This document shows, one piece after another, positions 18,470 to 26,932 of a stretch of DNA of 64,000 bases. This DNA is from JAUILA01 sp964563925 (GTDB lineage Bacteria; Bacteroidota; Bacteroidia; Cytophagales; Cyclobacteriaceae): positions 12,984 to 76,983 of the forward strand of contig CAZLZD010000018.1 in NCBI GenBank assembly GCA_964563925.1, read 5' to 3'. Below the pieces are notes generated by a model, which did no database searches, had not been told where the DNA came from, and saw nothing but the letters and a program-made list of their open reading frames with translations. The translations under genes were made by a program, and so were the position numbers. Within the stretch, counting starts at the first letter, position 1, and every line of letters begins with the position of its first letter.

Positions 18470-19228
18470 TCAGCGACCGAAAAACCATAGCTTTATGGCC
18501 ATGGCGATTACCATGACCACAAGAATGGTTTTGATCCATTTATCGCCTTTATCCACAGACCACCGGCTGGAAATCCATCCGCCAGCGGCGTTGCCGATGG
18601 CCAGGACGAGGGCATATGGCCAGTTTATTGCATCTTCAATAATGAATACAGCCAGGGCAGATATGGTATAGATCAATGCCACGATTGCCTTGGCTGAATT
18701 TGTTTTTACCAGGCTGAATCGATTTATACCGCTTAGTGCAGCGATAATGAGAAATCCTGTTCCCGCCTGGATGAAGCCGCCGTAAATACCAATGAAGAAA
18801 AAGACAAGGATTGTGGCTGCCTGATACCAGAAACCCATGCGTTCCGGCCGTACCTCTCCCTTCCGGTTGTTTCCGCCAAAAACGATTGTCAAAACCACGA
18901 GGATCATGATACCTGCAATAATCCGGTTGAACAACTGATCATCCAGTGCAAGGGAAATCCTCGATCCAAGAATTGCTCCGAAGAATGCGCTGATCCCCAG
19001 GTACAGGCTGAATGGCCAGGCCATTACCCCTTTGGACCTGAAGCCCTGGATGCCGGTGACATTCTGGGTAAAAATACCCACCCGGTTTGATGCATTCGCA
19101 ATGTTGGAGTCAAGCCCGAGGAATATGAGGACAGGAAGGGTAAGAAGTGATCCGCCGCCTGCGACAATATTTATAAAACCGGCGACTAGTCCGGTTACAA
19201 TAAGTACAATGATTTCCCACCATTCCAT
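18470..19228 (-). CDS. TauE/SafE family sulfite exporter-like permease
   Basis: A 252-residue inner-membrane protein with about eight hydrophobic segments and the two family repeats: GxxAGFINIVAGGGSLLTLPVLI in the first helices and YGGFIQAGTGFLIIAAL in the fifth. TauE/SafE proteins export sulfite, sulfonates or related anions; the ion here is unknown. It ends exactly where paaN ends on the other strand, with no spacer. It lies 42 bp after the SDR gene on the same strand and may be the last gene of the namZ-fmt-folA-SDR run. A second TauE/SafE gene follows moaA at 58465. Confidence 0.88.
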   Translation of the reverse strand: MEWWEIIVLIVTGLVAGFINIVAGGGSLLTLPVLIFLGLDSNIANASNRVGIFTQNVTGIQGFRSKGVMAWPFSLYLGISAFFGAILGSRISLALDDQLFNRIIAGIMILVVLTIVFGGNNRKGEVRPERMGFWYQAATILVFFFIGIYGGFIQAGTGFLIIAALSGINRFSLVKTNSAKAIVALIYTISALAVFIIEDAINWPYALVLAIGNAAGGWISSRWSVDKGDKWIKTILVVMVIAMAIKLWFFGR

Positions 19229-19270
19229 TTGGCCCCTAAATACGGTGGAAATCTTTTTGGGAACAAATCT

Positions 19271-20059
19271 CTACCGGACTTTTGCTTTCCGGATGATCCT
19301 CGCAAAGATTCCTGGCAGAAACCGGTGAAAATACACGGCCCATTTTTCCCTGCCACCAATGTACACTTCTCTTTTTTTTCTGCGCACAGCCCTGGCAATT
19401 CGGCGGGCACAGGTGAGCGGATCCATCCCTTTGCCGGTGGATTCATCCATTTTATTGAGTTTTTCCCCGGTGCCGGTTAATGCGTTGACTGAAACACTGG
19501 TACGTATAAAACCCGGGCAGATGATGGTTATGAGAATATTCCGGTCGGAAACCTCAGCGCGTAACCCGTCATAAAAGCCATGCAGCGCATGTTTGGAGGC
19601 TGCATATCCGCTGCGGTAGGGAGTGCTGAATTTCCCGGTAAGGCTGCTGACCACCACGATGTGACCGCCTCCCTGTTTCAGTAAATGGGGGAGCAGGAAT
19701 TTTGAGAGGGCGATGTTCCCGAAGTAGTTCACCTCCATGAGCTGACGGTCGACACTGATGGGTGTGTCTTCAGCAAGAGAGCGCTGGCTGACCCCGCCAT
19801 TATTGATCAGGATGTCGATTTTACCGTAACTTTCCACAGCCTGCCTGACTACGCCACTGAGTGATTGGTTGTCAGACAGGTCAAAGGGAATGATCTCTGT
19901 CCGGGTATCCAGGGATTCCCGTAATTCACTGAGTTTGGATACGTTTCGGCCTGAGAGAATGAGCCGTGCCCCGTAGCCTGCAAAGGTCACAGCGAGGGCC
20001 TCGCCGATTCCGGAGGTTGCCCCTGTTATCCAGATTACCTTATCCCTGAATGAGTTCAT
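19271..20059 (-). CDS. Short-chain dehydrogenase/reductase (SDR)
   Basis: A 262-residue classical SDR with Rossmann motif TGATSGIG (12-19), NNGG at about 86-89, catalytic Ser138/139 and the Tyr152-xxx-Lys156 pair (YAASK). The C-terminal residues are hydrophobic and basic, as in membrane-associated DHRS7-like enzymes. It uses NAD(P)H to interconvert an alcohol and a carbonyl; the substrate is unknown. Its start overlaps the folA stop by 4 bp, so translational coupling is likely. Confidence 0.92.
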   Translation of the reverse strand: MNSFRDKVIWITGATSGIGEALAVTFAGYGARLILSGRNVSKLSELRESLDTRTEIIPFDLSDNQSLSGVVRQAVESYGKIDILINNGGVSQRSLAEDTPISVDRQLMEVNYFGNIALSKFLLPHLLKQGGGHIVVVSSLTGKFSTPYRSGYAASKHALHGFYDGLRAEVSDRNILITIICPGFIRTSVSVNALTGTGEKLNKMDESTGKGMDPLTCARRIARAVRRKKREVYIGGREKWAVYFHRFLPGIFARIIRKAKVR

Positions 20060-20559
20060 TTTTTTCTGCTGTAGGTGACAAAATCAAAGGCATGGGCATG
20101 CCGGTCATCTTTACGGTGATGTACGCGTGCCACTTCGTCCCAGTTGTCTTTATCGAATTCCGGAAAATAAGTATCCCCGTCAAAGGAATCCTGTATCTCT
20201 GTCAGGTACAAAGTATCTGCATGGGAAAGTGCCATCCGGTAAATTTCTCCCCCGCCAATGATGAATGCCTCAGACTCACCATTCTCCCGTGCAATATCCA
20301 GTGCCGATTCAAGGTCATGGACCACCGATGCCCCTTCAGCCTGGTAGTCTTTCTGGCGCGTGATGATAATATTGGTTCGTCCGGGCAAGGGCCGGTACTT
20401 GGGAGGGATGGACTCATAATTTTTCCGGCCCATAATGACGTGGTGGCCTGAGGTGGTATTCATAAAGAATTTCATATCGTCTGGAAGATTCCAGACCAGG
20501 TCATTGTCCTTACCGATCACATAGTTCCTGCCGATGGCGGCAATCATGGCTATTCTCAT
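20056..20559 (-). CDS. folA: Dihydrofolate reductase
   Basis: A 167-residue enzyme that reduces dihydrofolate to tetrahydrofolate with NADPH. All family features are visible: IAAIGRNYVIGKDNDLVWNLPDDM, with the substrate-binding Asp in PDDMKFF, then the NADPH loops MGRKNYESIP and IIGGGEIYRM, and LTEI near the C-terminus. It lies 1 bp after fmt and overlaps the SDR gene by 4 bp. Supplying folate directly beside methionyl-tRNA formyltransferase makes metabolic sense, because Fmt uses 10-formyl-tetrahydrofolate. Confidence 0.97.
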   Translation of the reverse strand: MRIAMIAAIGRNYVIGKDNDLVWNLPDDMKFFMNTTSGHHVIMGRKNYESIPPKYRPLPGRTNIIITRQKDYQAEGASVVHDLESALDIARENGESEAFIIGGGEIYRMALSHADTLYLTEIQDSFDGDTYFPEFDKDNWDEVARVHHRKDDRHAHAFDFVTYSRKK

Positions 20560-20560
20560 T

Positions 20561-21496
20561 TCAAAGTTGGTTTCCGCGTAAAAATTCAGTGACTTCCATG
20601 CTTCGTTTACCTTCCCACTGAAGTGCTGTTACCTGGATCGCCCCGTCTCCCGTGCCTATTTTGATGTAAGAGGAATTGTCGGTGCGAATCTGCCCGGGTT
20701 CCGGTTTGTTCAGGCTGTCAAATTCCGGTCTGGCGCCCAGAATCTTTACCTGCGCTCCGTCTATCTTCGTCCAGGCACCGGGAAACGGTGAGAGCCCCCG
20801 GATGAAATTATAAACCTCCCCGGTCGGGGCATCCCATTCAATTTCACACGATTCCCTGAAGATCTTAGGCGCCATCTTAAGCTCACCAGATTCTGCTTGT
20901 GGTTGCTCGGTATATTCATCACGCTCGATGGCCTCCACCGTTTTCAATACCAGGGCGGCACCTTTGTGCATAAGTCGTTCATACAGATCGCCTACCGTGT
21001 CGTCCGGACCGATTAGTTCCTTTTCCTGGAACAGGATGTTTCCCGTATCAATTTCATGTTTCAGGAAGAAAGTCGTGACGCCGGTCACTTCTTCTCCTCG
21101 GATTATTGCCCAGTGAATCGGGGCGGCACCCCGGTACTGCGGCAACAGGGATGCGTGCAGGTTAAATGTACCCAAGGGAGGCATTGACCACACTGACTCA
21201 GGAAGCATTCGAAAGGCCACCACAACCTGCAGGTCGGCATGCAGTGCCGCAAGCTCCTGAAGGAAATCGGGTGCTTTGAGGTTTACGGGCTGCAGTACGT
21301 TTATCCCGGCCGAAAGGGCATATTTCTTTACCGGCGAAGCCGTTAATTTGCGCCCTCTCCCGGCCGGCTTATCTGGCGCAGTGATGACAGCTACCACATT
21401 CTTTCCGGCCTCAACCAGGGCACGCAGGCTTTCCACGGCAAACTCCGGTGTCCCCATGAAGATCAGCCTCAGATCGTTATTTGGTGTGTCATTCAT
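20561..21496 (-). CDS. fmt: Methionyl-tRNA formyltransferase
   Basis: A 311-residue enzyme that formylates initiator Met-tRNA. The opening LRLIFMGTPEFAV, the catalytic NLHASLLP (Asn and His) with the Asp in EIDTG, and GAAPIHWAI are diagnostic; the C-terminal OB-like domain is present. The open frame continues far upstream inside namZ, but the ATG at 21496 gives the family's normal length and starts 8 bp inside the namZ stop. This is the tight overlap seen throughout this run. Confidence 0.97.
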   Translation of the reverse strand: MNDTPNNDLRLIFMGTPEFAVESLRALVEAGKNVVAVITAPDKPAGRGRKLTASPVKKYALSAGINVLQPVNLKAPDFLQELAALHADLQVVVAFRMLPESVWSMPPLGTFNLHASLLPQYRGAAPIHWAIIRGEEVTGVTTFFLKHEIDTGNILFQEKELIGPDDTVGDLYERLMHKGAALVLKTVEAIERDEYTEQPQAESGELKMAPKIFRESCEIEWDAPTGEVYNFIRGLSPFPGAWTKIDGAQVKILGARPEFDSLNKPEPGQIRTDNSSYIKIGTGDGAIQVTALQWEGKRSMEVTEFLRGNQL

Positions 21497-22688
21497 CAGG
21501 GTAAAGGAGGTATTTTTCGCGGAGTACTTTGTAGTCTGTAAGTGCCGGCTCCCATGTTTCACGTATCTCTTCTTCACTCCATCCGTTCCTGATCTGATCT
21601 TCCAGGTCAGTTGTTCCGGCCAGCTTGGGGAAATAGGCATTAAAGTACTCATCTTTCGGGGAGAATTGCCTGTAATACTCCATAAGGAACGACAGGTCAA
21701 AGCCCTCGATGGCATTGTCGGTGGTAAAAAGGGTGCCGTGACATTCTTCCCCTTCCAGGGGCGGGTATTTGGCCATGCCCTCAATGGAACGTGGGGTGAA
21801 TGTATGGGAGTAATCCTCCAGGGAGGGGTGCCCGATTTGCTGAAATGGAAGCATCGTGCCTCGGCCTACACTGATCACCGTTCCCTCAAAAAGACAAAGG
21901 GACGGATAGAGCTGAATGGACAGGTCATTGGGCAGGTTGGGTGAGGGTTTGACTGGAAGGGAATAGGGCATATCGTGACGGTATCCGGTCATAGGGATCA
22001 CTTCCAGATCGCAGGTCAGACCGCCTTCAAGCCATTTTTCACCATTGATCATTCCGGCGAGCTCACCCACGGTAAGTCCGTGCAGCACCGGGATGGGATG
22101 CATCCCCACGAATGATTTCAGGGCAGGATCAAGGACAGGTCCGTCGATAAATCGCCCGTTAGGGTTGGGCCGGTCCAGTACCAGCACCTGTTTGCCCTGT
22201 TCGGCACAGGCCTCCATGACATAATGCATGCTGCTGATATAGGTGTAAAAACGGGTTCCGACATCCTGGATGTCAAACAAAACGATATCCACGTCCTTTA
22301 ACTGCTCGGCAGTCGGTTTTTTATTAGCCCCGTAAAGCGAGATTATAGGCAGGCCTGTGCGTGGATCAGTACCGCTCCTGATTGTCTCCCCGGCATCTGC
22401 CTCGCCGCGAAACCCGTGTTCCGGTGCGAAGACTTTCTGAATATTCACACCCTGCGAGAGCAGCGTATCCACCAGGTGGGTGCCTTTAACCAGCGAGGTG
22501 TGATTGACAAGCATGGCTACGCGTTTTCCTTCCAGACCGGCCAGAACGAGGTCCATGCGCTCTGCGCCCAGGACCAGGGCAGCCTCTGTTTGCGGTTGCG
22601 GTGAATTTGCAGGTGGGTCAGGTGCCTGGGAAGCCGAACAATTGGCGCTCAGAACGAAAATAGAAAGCAGAATAAGAATGTGGTTCAA
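21489..22688 (-). CDS. NamZ-like exo-beta-N-acetylmuramidase (DUF1343), lipoprotein
   Basis: A 399-residue predicted lipoprotein (signal with lipobox LSANC). The mature protein is DUF1343: VNHTSL, then FAPEHGFRG, DIVLFDIQDVGTRFYTYISSM and LDRPNPNG, which define the family. NamZ of Bacillus removes terminal N-acetylmuramic acid from peptidoglycan fragments, so a cell-wall recycling role is likely. The only sensible start is a TTG at 22688, because the next ATG would remove the signal peptide and part of the domain. A perfect -7 box at 22720-22727 supports this start. It heads the fmt-folA-SDR-tauE run. Confidence 0.9.
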   Translation of the reverse strand: MNHILILLSIFVLSANCSASQAPDPPANSPQPQTEAALVLGAERMDLVLAGLEGKRVAMLVNHTSLVKGTHLVDTLLSQGVNIQKVFAPEHGFRGEADAGETIRSGTDPRTGLPIISLYGANKKPTAEQLKDVDIVLFDIQDVGTRFYTYISSMHYVMEACAEQGKQVLVLDRPNPNGRFIDGPVLDPALKSFVGMHPIPVLHGLTVGELAGMINGEKWLEGGLTCDLEVIPMTGYRHDMPYSLPVKPSPNLPNDLSIQLYPSLCLFEGTVISVGRGTMLPFQQIGHPSLEDYSHTFTPRSIEGMAKYPPLEGEECHGTLFTTDNAIEGFDLSFLMEYYRQFSPKDEYFNAYFPKLAGTTDLEDQIRNGWSEEEIRETWEPALTDYKVLREKYLLYPDE

Positions 22689-22719
22689 GAGATTTCCTTT
22701 ACTTTGTGTGGTTCGTTTT

Positions 22720-22727
22720 CAAAACTA
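22720..22727 (-). promoter_or_regulatory. -7 box TAGTTTTG upstream of namZ-like gene
   Basis: A perfect TAnnTTTG match on the minus strand, 31 bases before the TTG start at 22688. It lies in the 48-bp spacer between two divergent genes that both appear to begin with TTG. Confidence 0.6.
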
Positions 22728-22736
22728 ACGATATTC

Positions 22737-23957
22737 TTGAATCTACCTTATTTTATATCCAAAAGAATCTCTCAGAATGCCCGGGGCAGTTTCTCAACCA
22801 CCATTCACAAAATTGCGGTGGGCAGTATCGGGATCGGATTGGGAGTAATGATCATTTCCTTTCTTATTCTGAAAGGGTTTCAGGATACCGTTACCGAAAA
22901 GATATACAACTTTAGTGCCCACTTTCAGGTCACCAAGTATTCCAGCAACAACTCCTATGAGGAGGTGCCCATCAGCCTGAAAAATGAAGTGTATCGCAAC
23001 CCTGAGCAATTCGATTTTATTGAACATGTGCAGGAATTCAGCCATAAAGCCGGACTCATCAAGACGGATGAAGAGGTTCTGGGAGTCATTTTCAAAGGCA
23101 TCAGTCAGCGGTTTGACAGTACAAGGTTTGCCTCGAGCCTGGTCGATGGCCGTTTTATCAGTTTTGACGAAGATGGCTATTCGAGGGAAGTCCTGCTCAG
23201 CAAGGTCATTTCCGACAAATTGCGGATTAAAGTAGGAGACGACGCCATCGTGCATTTCTTCCAGGACCCGCCCCGGGTGCGACGACTGAAGGTGGTGGGT
23301 ATCTATGAGACCAATTTGTCAGAATACTATGATAATAAGTTTATTATCGGAGATATCCGGCTTATCCAGCGACTGAACGGCTGGGCCGACAGTGTGGCCG
23401 GCGGGATGGAGATCTACGTAAAGGATATTGGTAAACTTGACCAGGCACGGGACCAGCTTGAGTCCGTGGTGGATTACGACTTTTATGTGGAAAAGGTGGA
23501 GGATAAATACATCCAGGTATTTGAATGGCTTCACCTCATCAGCCGCCAGGTGAATATTTTCCTGGGTATCATTCTCTTTGTAGTCTGCGTAAATATGATT
23601 TCCATCATTCTGATTCTGATTATGGAACGAACACAGATGATTGGATTGCTCAAGGCGTTTGGTGCCACCAATGCACTAATCCGCCGGATTTTTCTGTTGA
23701 ATGGAGTTCGATTAATCGTAAAAGGGTTGCTGATCGGCAATTTGCTCGGTCTTGGTGTGGGGTTGATCCAGGACCAGTTCAGCGTAATCCCGCTGAATCC
23801 GCGGGATTACTATATGAGCTATGTACCCATTGGCTGGAACTGGGAAATGACCATCGTATTGAATCTGCTGACCCTGTTTGTCGTTGCCCTGATCATCCTG
23901 ATCCCAACCCTTGCCATTACAAAGGTAAACCCGATCAAGAGCATCCGGTTTGACTGA
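22737..23957 (+). CDS. ABC transporter permease, FtsX/LolC-LolE type
   Basis: About 406 residues. One N-terminal transmembrane helix (residues of about 25-50) is followed by a large periplasmic MacB_PCD-like domain and three C-terminal helices with the FtsX motif region MERTQMIGLLKAFGATNALIRRIFL. The order matches LolC/LolE lipoprotein-releasing permeases. The matching ATPase gene is not in the window. Homologues usually begin MNLPYFIxKRI, which here corresponds to a TTG at 22737; a GTG at 22680 gives a longer form that overlaps the divergent gene. I prefer the TTG. It ends 4 bp before the convergent pgk. Confidence 0.88.
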   Translation: MNLPYFISKRISQNARGSFSTTIHKIAVGSIGIGLGVMIISFLILKGFQDTVTEKIYNFSAHFQVTKYSSNNSYEEVPISLKNEVYRNPEQFDFIEHVQEFSHKAGLIKTDEEVLGVIFKGISQRFDSTRFASSLVDGRFISFDEDGYSREVLLSKVISDKLRIKVGDDAIVHFFQDPPRVRRLKVVGIYETNLSEYYDNKFIIGDIRLIQRLNGWADSVAGGMEIYVKDIGKLDQARDQLESVVDYDFYVEKVEDKYIQVFEWLHLISRQVNIFLGIILFVVCVNMISIILILIMERTQMIGLLKAFGATNALIRRIFLLNGVRLIVKGLLIGNLLGLGVGLIQDQFSVIPLNPRDYYMSYVPIGWNWEMTIVLNLLTLFVVALIILIPTLAITKVNPIKSIRFD

Positions 23958-23961
23958 CTTC

Positions 23962-25149
23962 CTACTTGTCCAGCGCAGCTACTCCCGGCAGCGTTTTACC
24001 TTCCATGTATTCGAGCAGGGCACCCCCTCCGGTGCTGACATAGGAAACCTGATCTCCGAAACCGAGTGAATTTACCGCTGCGGCCGAGTCACCGCCGCCA
24101 ATAAGGGAAAATGCGCCGTTTTCGGTGGCGTTCACCACGGCCCGTGCGATTTCACGGGTGCCCTCGGCAAATTTGTCCATTTCGAATACGCCCATGGGAC
24201 CGTTCCACAGGATTGTCTTGGAATTGCTTATGACGTTGGAGAAGACTTCACGGGCCTGCGGACCGATATCAAGTCCCATCCAGCCATCTGAAATGGAGCC
24301 ACTCATTTCAACCCGGGTATTTGCATCCTTACTGAAGGCGTCGGCCACCACGGAATCGATAGGTAGTTCCAGGTTAACACCATGGGACTTGGCCTTGCGG
24401 ATCAGTTCGTCTGCCAGGTCCAGTTTATCTTCTTCTACCAGGGAATTACCAATATTTCCACCCATAGCCTTGAAAAAGGTATAGGACATTCCACCTCCAA
24501 TGATCAGATTGTCAACTTTGTCCAAAAGGCGCTCAATGATCAGGATCTTGTCGGAGATTTTGGCACCCCCCATAATTGCGGTATAAGGCCTTGATACATT
24601 CTCCAAAACCTTTTTTGCATTCTCCAACTCAGCCTGCATCACATATCCGCACGCAACCGTATCGAAAAATTCTGCCACAATACTGGTTGAGGCGTGGGCC
24701 CGGTGCGCTGTCCCGAACGCATCATTCACATAAATGTCACCATGGCGGGACAAGGCCTTTGCAAACTCCCGGTCTCCGGCAGTTTCCTCCTTATGAAATC
24801 GCAGGTTTTCAAGCAGAAGGACATCGCCGGGTTGTAATGCTCCTGAAAGGGCTTCCGGTTCCTTGCCAATACAATCTGTGGCGAAGGTCACCCGCCGGTC
24901 AAGGCGTTCTGAAAGGTCGTCCACCAGGTGTCTCAGGGAGAATTCATCCTCATCACCCGTTTTCGGACGTCCGAGATGGGACATGAGTACGACGGAACCG
25001 CCATCATCCAGGATTTTCTTAATGGTGGGTATGGCTGCCCTGATCCGCGTGTCATCGGTGATTTCATTCGAATCGTTTAACGGGACATTGAAGTCAACAC
25101 GCATAAGGACGCGTTTGCCTTTCAGATTTATATCGTCAATTGTCTTCAT
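23962..25149 (-). CDS. pgk: Phosphoglycerate kinase
   Basis: A 395-residue glycolytic enzyme that transfers phosphate between 1,3-bisphosphoglycerate and ADP. Visible family signatures are RVDFNVPL near the start, SHLGRPK, the hinge region AIMGGAKISDKI, NGPMGVFE and the final GGGDSAAAV and STGGGALLEYMEG. It is full length and cytosolic. It lies 36 bp downstream of the Sua5/TsaC gene on the same strand and may share its transcript. Confidence 0.98.
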   Translation of the reverse strand: MKTIDDINLKGKRVLMRVDFNVPLNDSNEITDDTRIRAAIPTIKKILDDGGSVVLMSHLGRPKTGDEDEFSLRHLVDDLSERLDRRVTFATDCIGKEPEALSGALQPGDVLLLENLRFHKEETAGDREFAKALSRHGDIYVNDAFGTAHRAHASTSIVAEFFDTVACGYVMQAELENAKKVLENVSRPYTAIMGGAKISDKILIIERLLDKVDNLIIGGGMSYTFFKAMGGNIGNSLVEEDKLDLADELIRKAKSHGVNLELPIDSVVADAFSKDANTRVEMSGSISDGWMGLDIGPQAREVFSNVISNSKTILWNGPMGVFEMDKFAEGTREIARAVVNATENGAFSLIGGGDSAAAVNSLGFGDQVSYVSTGGGALLEYMEGKTLPGVAALDK

Positions 25150-25185
25150 TTTCAGTCTGGTTTTAATTGGCTTTGAATATACAAT

Positions 25186-26148
25186 TTATTCTGCTGCGGC
25201 CCTTCTGAGACGGTCATTTATTGCCCGCCCGAGTCCTTCGGCCGGAACCACAGGGGCGATGATGAGATCCAGGTCAAGGGAATCCAGTTCACGCATGAAC
25301 CTGAACAGGTTTTGGGCCGCTTCGCGCAGGTCGCCGGTAACAGAAAGATCCCGCCGGACGATGCTGCTGTGTGCGTTAAATTCTGCCGCCGGACCAAAGG
25401 TCAGTATTCCCAGGCGTTTGTCCCGGTGTGTATCAGCCAGCCGCACAATGTCTCCAAGGATGACACGAACCCTGGGCGCATAATGACTTTTCAGCATGCC
25501 CGGTGCCTTCGGGTTGGATGTTGAATGGCTACGGACGGTAACCGGACCAATCAGACTTTCGATCTCTTCCCTGGTGAGTCCGCCTGCCCGGTAAATAACC
25601 GGACTGCCATGTGGAAATCCGATAATGGTGGACTCCACGCCGACGTTACAGGGCCCCCCATCAAGAATGTAATCAACTTTATCGCCCAGCTGGTCATTAA
25701 CATGGGAAGCGGAGGTCGGACTAATATAGCCGAACGGATTGGCACTCGGGGCCACCAGCGGGAAGGGGAGGGAGGAGAGAAGCTTGAGTGTTAACGGATT
25801 ATCCGGAACGCGAAAAGCGGCATCGGGCATTCCTGCCGTCACAATATCCGGAATGCTTTCGTTTTTGGGAAGCAGTAAAGTGAGCGGACCGGGCCAGAAG
25901 GCCTCAGCAAGGGCTTCAGCCTCCCGGGGTAAATCGGTGGTCAGGGTTCGCACCTGCTCTACATTCGCGGCGTGTACAATCAGTGGATCAAAGGAGGGCC
26001 TGTTCTTGGCCGCGTAGATGGCTGCGACCGCATCAGGATCAAAGGCATCGGCTGCCAGTCCGTATACTGTTTCTGTGGGTATCCCCACCAGCCGGCCCGC
26101 GCGAAGGGCCGCGGCAGCCTTTGAAATGTCCGTTCCTGTTTCCGCCAT
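25186..26148 (-). CDS. L-threonylcarbamoyladenylate synthase (Sua5/YwlC type)
   Basis: A 320-residue enzyme making threonylcarbamoyl-AMP for the t6A37 tRNA modification. The N-terminal YrdC domain has GIPTETVYGLAADA, KNRPSFDPLIVH and the PSAN motif. The C-terminal Sua5 domain extends it beyond the short TsaC form. Start ATG at 26148 gives MAETG; the frame is open upstream, but a perfect -7 box (TAGTTTTG) ends only 5 bases before this ATG, so the upstream extension would lie above the promoter and the mRNA is probably leaderless. Confidence 0.95.
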   Translation of the reverse strand: MAETGTDISKAAAALRAGRLVGIPTETVYGLAADAFDPDAVAAIYAAKNRPSFDPLIVHAANVEQVRTLTTDLPREAEALAEAFWPGPLTLLLPKNESIPDIVTAGMPDAAFRVPDNPLTLKLLSSLPFPLVAPSANPFGYISPTSASHVNDQLGDKVDYILDGGPCNVGVESTIIGFPHGSPVIYRAGGLTREEIESLIGPVTVRSHSTSNPKAPGMLKSHYAPRVRVILGDIVRLADTHRDKRLGILTFGPAAEFNAHSSIVRRDLSVTGDLREAAQNLFRFMRELDSLDLDLIIAPVVPAEGLGRAINDRLRRAAAE

Positions 26149-26153
26149 TAAGA

Positions 26154-26161
26154 CAAAACTA
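26154..26161 (-). promoter_or_regulatory. -7 box TAGTTTTG, 5 bases before the tsaC/sua5 start
   Basis: A perfect TAnnTTTG match on the minus strand with only TCTTA between it and the ATG at 26148. This predicts a leaderless or nearly leaderless transcript. Confidence 0.65.
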
Positions 26162-26201
26162 TAAATTTTCCGGGTGTGTGGGGAGAACACAGCATAATTT
26201 C

Positions 26202-26209
26202 TAACTTTG
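26202..26209 (+). promoter_or_regulatory. -7 box TAACTTTG for the 53-residue membrane protein
   Basis: A perfect TAnnTTTG match on the plus strand, 23 bases before the ATG at 26233. It supports transcription of the small gene and lies back to back with the sua5 promoter in an 84-bp spacer. Confidence 0.6.
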
Positions 26210-26232
26210 ATTCGCAATAAATCAGCTTAACT

Positions 26233-26394
26233 ATGTCAAATAAGATTCGTTCTTTTATCAGAGCCCTTGCCGTACTAATGGTTGCGCTGGGTGTGCTCCT
26301 TGAACTACATATCCTGAATCTGGATGCCCTCGCTGTTTACCGGTTCTGGATCGTGGTCATTGCCTTCGGCCTTCTTTTATTCACTTCAAAGTAA
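26233..26394 (+). CDS. Small two-helix membrane protein (53 residues)
   Basis: An unrecognised 53-residue protein, MSNKIRSFIRAL... to ...LLLFTSK. It has two hydrophobic segments, residues 9-30 and 38-50, separated by a short polar loop, with positive residues at the N-terminus and a lysine at the C-terminus, so a hairpin in the inner membrane with both ends inside is likely. Support comes from a perfect -7 box 23 bases upstream, codon use like its neighbours, and a stop that overlaps the convergent Nudix gene by only 14 bp. It fills an otherwise empty gap. No function can be assigned. Confidence 0.65.
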   Translation: MSNKIRSFIRALAVLMVALGVLLELHILNLDALAVYRFWIVVIAFGLLLFTSK

Positions 26395-26932
26395 AGTCCC
26401 GGGTTTTTTCGATCATTCGGAGGATCGAATCATTGTCAGGAACAAGTCTTTGAGCGTTATCCAGTGTGAACCAGCTGGCTTTATTTATTTCAGGAGAATG
26501 ATCCGCGGGTTTGTCCATCTCTGCACGGTATATAAAACGCACATCGTAATGCAGGTGGGCAGGAATACCAGGGCGCCTGGGTATGAGGTGAATGTCTATA
26601 TCAAATATCGACGGACTGAATAATGAAATCCCGGTCAGTCCCGTTTCTTCAATGGCTTCTTTGCGGGCTACTTTCTCTATATCCGTACAACCATCGGCAT
26701 GTCCGCCGGGTTGCAGCCACCGGTTGAGCTTTCGGTGATGAATAAGCAGACAGTGTGACAACTCAGGGTTGACGATCCAGGCGGATCCTGTCACGTGACC
26801 AGACAATAACTCCCGGGAAAAGCACTGATCATTCCGGCTTACAAACTCACGAAACCGGTGTAACTGTTCAGACTCTTCCCGGGAGGCAGGTGCATATTCA
26901 TCGAGCAGGTTCAGAAGTTTACTTCCGGACAC
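26381..26932 (-). CDS. Nudix hydrolase
   Basis: A 183-residue Nudix protein with the box GCTDIEKVARKEAIEETGL at residues of about 80-98; the catalytic glutamates EE are present and the usual Arg-Glu is Lys-Glu. The preceding LQPGGHADG is the common strand entering the box. It hydrolyses a nucleoside diphosphate linked to another group; the substrate is unknown. The N-terminal 45 residues are helical. The start is a GTG at 26932 that overlaps the stop of the upstream small exported gene by one base (TAGTG), so re-initiation is likely. Confidence 0.92.
   Translation of the reverse strand: MSGSKLLNLLDEYAPASREESEQLHRFREFVSRNDQCFSRELLSGHVTGSAWIVNPELSHCLLIHHRKLNRWLQPGGHADGCTDIEKVARKEAIEETGLTGISLFSPSIFDIDIHLIPRRPGIPAHLHYDVRFIYRAEMDKPADHSPEINKASWFTLDNAQRLVPDNDSILRMIEKTRDFTLK

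Noticed and set aside
20561..21784. Longer 407-residue form of fmt
   Set aside because: The extra 96 residues are out-of-frame namZ sequence with no similarity to the family; the ATG at 21496 gives the normal length.
24863..25483. Plus-strand 206-residue frame
   Set aside because: Antisense across pgk and sua5; serine/arginine-rich without family features.
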